Assembly (NCBI RefSeq): GCF_020283565.1
Contig: NC_060059.1
Location: 27,663,838 to 27,727,837 of the forward strand
Direction: 5' to 3'
Source: Trifolium pratense
Taxonomy: Eukaryota; Streptophyta; Magnoliopsida; Fabales; Fabaceae
Length of the DNA: 64,000 nt
Positions within the stretch are counted from its first letter, which is position 1. The number at the start of each line of letters is the position of its first letter. Below are positions 55,992 through 64,000 of the stretch, piece after piece. The notes under the pieces were generated by a model that did not search any database, was not told the DNA's origin, and saw nothing but the letters and a program-made list of their open reading frames with translations. The position numbers were made by a program, and so were the translations under genes.

Positions 55992-58784
55992 CTAACTTAT
56001 GTGTTCACAATATAATGATTGCTGTAAAATTGAAATAAGTTGTTCTACACTTAGTTCCACAAAGTCTACATTTGGAAGATGAAGACCTATATTATATTCC
56101 TCTTCAGTAAACTCTACTTTTTTCAATGTTGATTTGTAACTAATATCAGCTGATTTTGGAGGACCTCTTGCAATCGCCACCTGTAAAACACGAAAAAAGA
56201 ACTCAGTTTAAGATACGAAAGTTTAAAAGTAGAAGCATAAACTTTAGAATTCGTCATTTTAGTGGTTCTGTAAAATCTACATTTTGCTTTCACCTAACTG
56301 AAACTTTAGAAATAGTTGGTTTATAACTTGGTACAAAGTATGAGAGATTTTGGATTAAGATTCCACATAAGCTAGGTATATTGCTGCTCCATATAATAGA
56401 GTAAATTAATACCCTAAATCGTTCCTAAGATTTAGCACTTGCATCAGTCAAGTCCCTTTGTCGAAAGTCCAAAATCTTCTCTAGCTTTACCAAACGTTGA
56501 TCATTTTGGTCGCTCTGTCAGTTTCAGACTTTCAGTTTGTTAACACAGTTGGTAGAAGCAGATTGTTACTGCAGCAAGTCAAAATGGAACACTTTTTCCA
56601 TCAAATTTTCCATAGGGAGCCTCCGAAAAAGAAACCATCATGATGTTAGCCATATCTCTTGCTTCTAATTCATTCAAACTTGGAAGCATAGCTATGGAAG
56701 TATCAAGAGAAGCCATTTATAACAGGGGCAGAGTTTTGTTAAGCTGACTTCATTCTTTGTTCTGAATTCTGATAGTAGTCTTTAAGTTTTCTATTAGATA
56801 CTGCAAGAACTTCTTGTGATGAATTTTCATCCAAGTCATTGTGTTTGCATGAGCGCACACGTGTCCAAATTTGCATGAGAATGCATTCAATATCAGCTGT
56901 TTTAAACCACCTTAATAGCCTTCATTGAGCAGTCAAAATTTATTCATCCCTTGTACCGATTTGAACTCGAAAATCGAAATCCAGCAAAATGGTCATGGCT
57001 AAAGTATTCCTTTTGTAGAACTATATGATCCACCATTCAATAGAAACATTATCATAGGAATCGTTCCTATGTGTGTAAATTTCATGCCATTATGATCATG
57101 GCAGTTCCCCTTAATTTTACTCAAGGGAAAGGAAATGAAATGCTAACAATATTGAATATTGATGCAAAAACAATGGAATATCTATCTACCAGAGTTAATG
57201 AGGAACTCACACAGTGTCTTTCTCCAAGTTCAATCAACCAAAATCTCCACAAAGCCATAACCTCCCCATCCATTGTAGCTGATATATTAGTCCAATTCGT
57301 GTGAGAAAACTCCACTTTGTTCAACCCTTCAATAAGTCCACTCCCCATGGCTTTGACATATGCTTCTTTTAGGCTCCAATACCTGCAAAGCAAATGCAGC
57401 TTTAAATTTTACCATGTCCCCCTATATGGTTCAAAGAATCATGTGGCATTCTACTATAGTTTCATGCTAGATAACAATATATCATCAGATCAGACACTAT
57501 CATGATATGCATAAAAAAAACTTGAATGTCTACTTCATGTTATGCGTCAAGGAAAAAAAAATCTACTTCATGATATTTTTCTGAATTATGTGACAAACTG
57601 AATAATAAAACTGAACAGGAGCATAAATCCACAGCTAAAACCTAATTGGGCATTTTTCATTAAGGTTATGAACATAACATAACATCTCTTTGAAAATAAG
57701 CTAAAAAAACATAGTCCAGGCTTTAACTGATGTCCTTTCTTGATTTGCAATCATGTAAAGAATGTAAATACTGATATTCTATAAATTTGGACAGAACTAA
57801 TCTGAATTCTGAACCACAAACATTTATATCTAGGGTGCATTTGATCTGCTACAAAATAAGGGACTATACAATACAATTTCAGTTGTAGTGCATTTGATTT
57901 TAAAATTGTTTCTGAAACTGGAGAAAAATTGAAATTCTTGTCTTTCGCTAAACCACAAAACAATTTTTTGTCTTAGGTACAAGTTGTCTAAAATACTTAA
58001 ATAACCTTTTGTCTACCCAACATCGTACAAGAGAACAAGTTGTTCAATACCTTAAAAGTTAAAAGGTTGTCCTATGTTATTATGTCATGTGTTATTATAT
58101 TATATCTAGTACTTATCTTTTGCAAATCGAACATCTTGTCTAGAATGATAAAAAAGCACAGAATGATAGAGTATAAGCAAAGTGTACATACTTGTAAAAT
58201 TCAATTAACACATGATTAGAAGTGCCGGCATTGATAATGTTATCCCATTCCAAACTCGAAAAATAGGATGAAAAAAAGCGAATGAATTCTGCAACAGTTT
58301 CTCCTTGAGGTGGTATATCAAAGGAAACAATGTCTATCCCCACAAGACATAAAGGTTCAGATGCTATGGCCACATAATCACCATGATGAGATACATTGAA
58401 ATTAAAATTTGGGAATATTGTAAGACCCAATTTATCATAATCTAACAAATCCAGAAAAGGTTTGTTTTGTGAAGTTCGTTTAATTATGAATGGAATATTG
58501 ATTTTGATGAGATCATATAGAAGGGTATATTGTAGCATTTGACTGATAAGTGCTCTTTTTCTGTCTTCAATTTTGAAAAACCTGGCAGTGGCAGAGACAG
58601 TGAGCAACACAACTACATGATCATTGTTAAATACTTAAATTGATTGATGAGAAGGTAGAAAGAAGTACCTGGTAATGGAAGAGTGTTGTTGGGAAGGGAG
58701 AAGGGAAAGAGCGAAAGAGAACTGAGTGGGTTTTGGATTCCATTTTGATATGTCTACTACCCATCTTCTCACTCCTTCCTCCAT
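55992..58784 (-). CDS. 4'-phosphopantetheinyl transferase (Sfp/AASDHPPT type)
   Basis: The gene has four exons on the - strand: 58784-58669, 58581-58192, 57382-57211, 56180-55992, joining to 288 residues. The enzyme moves phosphopantetheine from CoA to a serine of acyl carrier protein. Exon 1 (MEEGVRRWVVDISKW) is in a different frame from the longer local ORF and is chosen because it gives the family's N-terminus. Motifs: EDRKRAL (CoA binding) at about 43, NVSHHGDYVA at about 101-110, the Mg-binding GIDIVSFD with Asp ~122, and WSLKEAYVKAMG with Lys/Glu ~174-175. All are intact. No obvious transit peptide is present, so location is open; plant homologues include plastid and mitochondrial or cytosolic forms. 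Confidence 0.93.
56400..56610. repeat. MITE-like repeat in PPTase intron 3
   Basis: Contains AAGTCCCTTTGTCGAAAGTCC and TCATTTTGGTCGCTCTGTCAG, typical of legume non-autonomous elements with 'GTCCCT/TTTTGGTC' words. Ends not resolved. Confidence 0.35.
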
Positions 58785-58870
58785 TCTTCTTTCTTTCTTT
58801 CCAAACCAAACCAAACCAACCTAAAGTCAACTCACACAGATTCTGTATTAAATTTGTGGAGTATTAATTA

Positions 58871-59135
58871 CTCCCTCATATCGCAACGAAAAAATTGTAG
58901 CACAATTTATGTCGTTTTATACTATCAATGAAGTATTTAATATTATTTTTTTTATTATACTCTTAATTATTTGTTACTCTCTCTTATTTCAATTCTTCAA
59001 TTTATTATTTTCATATCATAAATGAAAGACAATTTTGTAAATCAACTCATAATCTCTTTTTTCCATACAACATTGATTATTTTTCTTAATATGTGTAAAA
59101 GTGTCAAAACGACATATATCGTGGTACGGAGAAAG
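58871..59135. mobile_element. Stowaway-like MITE
   Basis: CTCCCTCATATCGCAACG at the left and CGTGGTACGGAGAAAG at the right are inverted ends next to TA on both sides (58869-58870 and 59136-59137). Internal GACATATATCG/CATATCGCAACG words extend the match. It lies just upstream of the PPTase gene. Confidence 0.75.
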
Positions 59136-59142
59136 TAATTTT

Positions 59143-59275
59143 TTTGTTAAGTAGTGGCTAGACTCTCGCACATTTAAATGTGAAGAAATATGGAATACGG
59201 GGTTCGAACCCCGGCCACTCTAATGATGTTTCTGGTAGCTACCCTTTGAGCTACACTTATGAGGCAAATTAAATA
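59143..59275. mobile_element. tRNA-like SINE with palindromic B box, copy 3
   Basis: + strand: AAGTAGTGGCTAGACTC (A box) and CGGGGTTCGAACCCCG, a perfect 16-bp palindrome containing the B box. - strand: AAGTGTAGCTCAAAGGGTAG (A box) with the same B box. Confidence 0.75.
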
Positions 59276-59754
59276 TGTTTTTATCCCTACATTTTGGTAC
59301 ACTTTTAAAAATTAGTCCCTACATTTTTTTATTATATTTTTAGTCTCTCACGTTTTTGTAGTTTTAAGCCTCTTTATATGTGTTGGCCTCCTGGGCCGAG
59401 GCGGGCCGGCCCCTTGGAGAGTTCTATGGCCTCACCACTTGACCAAATATAAAGGCTTATCCGAATCGATTAATTATTTATATTTCATTAAATTAAATAA
59501 TTTTGCAAAGGAAATTGGAATTTTAAAAGAGTTTTATTGTAAATGAGATTGCATACTATTTATCATTATCATGGGTGTTTGTTATCATCAATGGTATACT
59601 ATTCTCAATTTTGAATAATGAGATGAGATTCCACATTTTCGCTCGTTTCCTAAGGATACTTATTATATTTTGTCCCTCTCGTCAAGTGTTTGGCTCTACT
59701 TTTCTTTTTTTTTTATAATTGGCTTTACTTGTTTTTTTTTTTATATAATGATGA

Positions 59755-60005
59755 GGGCCTAAGCCCAGGCTCTACTTGTTTTGTTCATGATGTTTCTCCT
59801 GGTTGTGATAGATTGTCTGCAAATGTTATTAAACGTGTATTTTTGGGTTACTCCGAGTTCAAAAAGAGTATCAATGTTATTGTCTATATGTTTTTGTAGA
59901 TGTTACTTTCTTTGAGGATGTGTTTTTTTCTTTTTATGATTCATTGTCTATAAAATCTCAAGATAAAATACCACTTAACACTTTTGGTATTGAAGTTTAG
60001 TATTT
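59755..60005 (+). pseudogene. Copia integrase C-terminal fragment
   Basis: The + strand encodes a recognisable scrap of the Copia pol region after the integrase core (CFVHDVSPG, then RVFLGYS). It is followed by a frameshift and stop, and then by VDVTFFED-like coding in another frame. About 250 bp remain; no LTRs were seen. Confidence 0.65.
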
Positions 60006-60391
60006 TCAACGTCAAAATTACGATTTTATGGGACAAAAATGTAAGTTGGGACAAAATTAAGTCAATTAAAAATTGAGAGACAAAAAAGTTTGATTTTAAA
60101 ATAAAGAGAGTATTTTCGTTGGTGTCATAAAGTTAATGATGAGTTTACGTGAGAAGAAAAGAATATGGAAGCGACTAGAGGTAGGAGAAGAGAGGAGTTG
60201 AGCGTAAGTTTACTCTATGGTTTAGTTCAAACACACGGTTTCACCATACGCCTTTCTATTTTTCTCTCATGGAACACCTAATAGTAGATTTTCGTCCATC
60301 CTTGATATATATATCTAAAGATTGGTACAACTCGTGACCCATCAAAAGATTTTGTTCCTGCTTCCCCCACTGCGTTTTGCCTCTTTTTTAG

Positions 60392-60395
<4 letters not shown>

Positions 60396-60437
<42 letters not shown>
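60396..60437. repeat. (TA)n microsatellite
   Basis: About 42 bp of TA dinucleotides. Confidence 0.95.
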
Positions 60438-60440
<3 letters not shown>

Positions 60441-62039
60441 GTTGCTAATTTACTCTCTCCCCCCTATCCCCTTCTCCTTCTTTGAATGTTTTCCATGTAT
60501 ATGTAAACACTAAACAAGAAAGGTGACAACATGGTGCAAAAGAAATATTGGAGAACGAGCAACAATGGGGGGTGGAAAGCACAACACAAAATGAAAGATA
60601 TGAACAATCAAAGCTTTATAATTTAAGGTGATGAATAAAATGTATATTTTCCAAGGTAGAAGAGGAAAATAGTGCTCTAAAAATTTATGACTTTACATTC
60701 CCATTAATAGGTTTTGTGCGTCATGTTTAAATGATTTAAATTGTACAATATATTTTTAATATTTATAGTATGCTAGCAGCACACCCTTCTATGGGTGATA
60801 TTCAGATTGATTTCACTAAATTATGTAGACTCTAAATAAATTTAGTATGATTCATTTGAATATCAACCAATAAAATAATGTATGTTAAATAACATAATTG
60901 TGATATGACAATACCATTTGACTTTTGATCCATGATTTTTTTTTTTAATTTTATTATATTATATATCCAAAATAATTGCCATTAAAATAAATTCAAAATA
61001 ATACACATGATAGGCAAATGGATAACAAATTGCGCTACTAATTTTTCTTTTTATAGGATCAAATTACCTGAACTAGACTTGGCTAAACCCAAGGTATCAA
61101 ACTTAGCTAGACAGATCATACAGTGGACACACTCTAAAAACAAACAATTACTTCTTGACGGGGACACATGAACCACCAGTTCATGCCGTCTGCCATCAGG
61201 CAACACTTATACTAAGGACAAACTTATCAGAGAATGTTCTAAGTCCTTACAAGCCCTAATTGTCCTCCTATATAAAATTTGCCTTAGATGCTTAGTCATG
61301 TATGTCTTATCTACCCCTAAATACTTCCCATCTTCGACGCATATTGACTTCATCGTCTGAGTGTCTACATGTACCACCATCAACGACCACCAACAATTCA
61401 TATTCAACGACTCACTATCAGCCTATCATCCAGATATCAAGTCCAGAGAAGATTAGTTTATTTTATATATATATTTGAAATACTTGCAAGATGTAGAAGA
61501 TTGCCAATGATGATATCATATACACCAATTACCAAAAAAAAAAAACTTATTACATTGACATATGATGTTTGTATTTTATGTCCAAATCACAATTCACTAA
61601 CTAAGAACATCTCTTAGGCCTACAACACTTATCTGAGATTGGTGAACCGTATTAATACGATGTCTTGGAGATAGGAAAATTTCTTTTAGCACACCCCATG
61701 TTTCTCACACATCGTGCTGATCAAGTCTTCTGCACCAATTAAAGGCCTGTCAAGTGGATGACAAAAAAATTCAAAATTTTCCCAAGAGATCTCCGGGGAG
61801 CGTTAAATCTTAAAACGTTAGTGAATTTAAATATTTTTTACCCATCCATTACCTAAATAGCAGTCAGAGATATTTTAAATATTTAGCAGGGCTCACAAGA
61901 AAATGCAGGAGGTGCCAAAAGAAGCTCTCTGGAGATGGTCTGTGGCTCAGTCCAAATCCGATAACTGTAATTTTATTTGGGCCCCAAGGATTGCCTCTCC
62001 AGACAACAGTTGGATAATTTCTCAATTTATCTCTCAATA
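60438..62039. other. Intergenic DNA, no gene seen
   Basis: Around 61040-61460 a G+C-richer, non-coding block resembles part of a transposon or LTR but no partner was found. Around 61900-62030 a short open frame (RWSVAQSKSDNC region) ends at the MITE and has no recognised family. Confidence 0.4.
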
Positions 62040-62048
62040 TTGTATAAA

Positions 62049-62269
62049 GATGTTTTCTCTCCCCACCCCCCGTGATTCTTTTATACCCCTTGAATTTCCA
62101 AAAAACTTCGGTTTATAGAAACCGAAGTTTTTTTTGCCTTGAAAACCGAAATTTACTCTGAATTTGTACTAGAAAAAATTCGGTTTCTGCGAACCGAAGT
62201 TTTTTGCAAGGGCAAAATCGGAATATTGGGAGGTATAAAAGAATCACGGGGGTGGGGAGAGAAAACATC
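62049..62269. mobile_element. MITE with 9-bp target duplication and internal hairpins
   Basis: A 221-bp element with ~40-bp inverted ends (GATGTTTTCTCTCCCCACCC at the left; its reverse complement, one C shorter in the run, at the right), flanked by TTGTATAAA at 62040-62048 and 62270-62278. Inside are two hairpins: one around AAACTTCGGTTTATAGAAAC (with GAAGTTT closing) and one around TTCGGTTTCTGCGAACCGAA. A 9-bp duplication points to a Mutator-like origin. Confidence 0.9.
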
Positions 62270-62278
62270 TTGTATAAA

Positions 62279-62644
62279 TCTATCAAAGCACCTTTCAGTA
62301 AAATAAATAAGGGAGGCGAATTTAGAAAATAACAATAGTTGGGAGTGGGGTGGGCACACCTACTTTTTTGGTTTTCTACTTTAGGTGTTCCATTTTTGTA
62401 TTGAAATACATACCCCTGTATTTCCTTTTAAATCATCTCTTATGCTATTGTCGAAAAAAAAAAAAAAAACTCTAATGCTACTTCACAATTAAAAGGATAA
62501 AATTACAAGTTTACACAGGGCATTTTACTTAGAAAAATGACATAAATACCCAACTTTGAACATTTTGTGTTGGCTATATGTAAGCTTCATAATTCATCCA
62601 TGTGAGTGTTATAGTTGGACAAATGATCATGTGAAGAGTATATC
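62279..62644. other. 3' flank of the hemerythrin-like gene
   Basis: AT-rich, with a poly-A run at 62454-62470. No gene seen. Confidence 0.5.
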
Positions 62645-63244
62645 TCATTCAATTATCATTCTGAGCATATATTCCATTCTCTCTCTGTCCCTACACATGC
62701 TGATCAAGTCCAAGTATTTCATTGCATCTTTAGGTGAGAGCCCTTCAACAAGGAACTTTAACAACCCACTATGTGTTGCTTGCATCACATCAAAACATTG
62801 CTCTAGTGCTCTTTCATCTTGCTCTCTGCTCAATTCCACTGCCTCCATTAATGGAAGTAATTCCAACTCCTCTTCCATGAAGTGTTGTTTGCATTGTTCC
62901 TAAAAGGAAATTGGACCCAAGATATCTATTAATTTAATTTAGACATCAAGTTCATAATTTTAGTAAGATAAACAAGTACAATATATTTTCCTATTTTAAA
63001 CAGAAATTAACTATTAAAACTTCCCTTTCACATACTACAATTAGATATTCTAGAAGTTTTTTGTAGGGAATTAAATAATGCTTATTTACCTGAAATGAAT
63101 TGAGCCTAGTAGAAAGATTGTACAAAGCCTCTCTGTAATTGGAACTTCCTGAGTCTAAAACCTCAATAGATTTGATGATTTCTTTGATGCCATTCATGAT
63201 AGGAAGGTCCCTAGCATGTTCCTCCTTTGCAGCTTTAGTTAGCC
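62645..63244 (-). CDS. Hemerythrin-like (HHE) protein, last two exons
   Basis: Two exons on the - strand, 63244-63090 and 62899-62645, encode the C-terminal ~136 residues of a gene whose 5' part lies beyond the window. The first ends TTTCAG/GTAAAT and the last begins after TTTTAG. The peptide is almost entirely helical. It has HARDLP after an EE pair in the first exon and KQHFMEEELELLPLMEA in the second, the H...E pattern of hemerythrin HHE cation-binding domains that hold a di-iron site. It resembles plant hemerythrin-domain proteins (At3g54290-like, from memory). The exon phase (two bases completing a codon) shows that at least one more upstream exon exists. Iron binding and role are inferred. 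Confidence 0.72.
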
Positions 63245-64000
63245 CTGCATGCACATTAATTAACTTTGTTCATATGGCCGGAGTATTGCTCCAAATGCAA
63301 GCAATCTAATCTCCTTTTTCTTAATGTGCTTGCTTTTGGGTGAACCAAATACTATCAATGCTGAAATCCTAACAAACAATTAAATTGCTCTTTATGGTAG
63401 TGTATATAATACTAGTACTTACGATAAATACCACAAAAAAACTCACATAAATGGAAGATCGTGGATCCAAACTCTAAATTTACACCGCAAGCATGCAGCC
63501 TAACGATTTTGGCATTTACCAGTGTATAGGACCAATAGATCGTATGTATTTTAATCATAAATAAAATATGTATCTAAGTGAAATATAACCACTCTTTTAA
63601 CAATTATGCTATATTTACCGTGTAAATCTAGACTTACTACCCTGATATTTACTGTAGTTGGATACTGATACACACTATATAAGCAAAAAAATTTGTCATG
63701 TTATACTTTTATAACAATTTATATTAAAATTAAATTAAATTAAATTTTAAATGAATTTTACTTACTTACAAGATACTAATGTCAAATAAACACTAGGGTC
63801 GTACTGTCAAAAAAAAAAATAAACACTAGGGTACCGAAAAATTTACCATTTCAAATTGAAATCTAGCACTACTCAACTTCACTAACCACAAACTCAACTC
63901 AACTTCTATAATATTTTTTTTTTTCTATAATATACTTCGAAGGTGTACAAGTGACATAAATATTTCATCATACACAAATAGATATGTGCCATTTGGAATA
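63245..64000. other. Intron/5' region of the hemerythrin-like gene
   Basis: Presumably an intron of the preceding gene. No further exon could be assigned. The stretch is AT-rich; a 16-17-base unit containing AAACACTAGGGT is duplicated around a poly-A run at 63788-63833. Confidence 0.4.

Noticed and set aside
58627..58830. Longer open frame starting MTLGWFGLV as PPTase N-terminus
   Set aside because: It is in a different frame; only the frame from ATG 58784 gives the family's N-terminal sequence and splices in phase to exon 2.

Overview
This is a nuclear plant window, most likely from a galegoid legume (Medicago, Trifolium or Pisum type). The host genes are intron-rich with GT-AG introns and plastid-targeted products. 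The intergenic DNA is AT-rich and packed with LTR retrotransposons, solo LTRs, tRNA-derived SINEs and MITEs of legume type. The genus is an inference; nothing in the window proves it.

Layout. 1-3905: diverged ~418-bp repeats and unassigned AT-rich DNA. 3911-13797: a young Copia element of the Sirevirus type with 980-bp LTRs that look identical and a 5-bp target duplication (ACTTT). Its core, from within gag to beyond the envelope-like ORF (~5795-12498), is inverted relative to the LTRs, primer-binding site and polypurine tract. 14667-27583 (+): BASS4-type plastid transporter, 14 exons, introns loaded with SINEs, LTR-like pieces and a pseudogene fragment. 27584-40415: gene-poor, with a GACAC-rich element, SINEs, a degenerate gene-like stretch, a 741-bp near-perfect inverted repeat, a 2.4-kb solo LTR inside a SINE, and nested MITEs. 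40416-42631 (+): alpha/beta hydrolase, 4 exons. 45188-48086 (+): TBL/PMR5-type polysaccharide O-acetyltransferase, 5 exons. 49371-52749 (-): plastid lipoyl synthase, 7 exons. 53163-55370 (+): urease accessory protein UreD, 8 exons. 55992-58784 (-): 4'-phosphopantetheinyl transferase, 4 exons. 58785-62644: MITEs, SINE and Copia scraps. 62645-63244 (-): last two exons of a hemerythrin-like gene that runs off the right end.

How the genes relate. Three adjacent genes (lipoyl synthase, UreD, phosphopantetheinyl transferase) all help install a cofactor on another protein. Lipoyl synthase and phosphopantetheinyl transferase are linked biochemically, since acyl carrier protein must carry phosphopantetheine to supply the octanoyl group that is turned into lipoate. 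Lipoyl synthase and UreD are head to head with a 413-bp gap between start codons. Otherwise the host genes look like an ordinary euchromatic set.

Exon boundaries were derived by eye from splice consensus, reading-frame continuity and family resemblance; every model closes in frame. No database search was possible.
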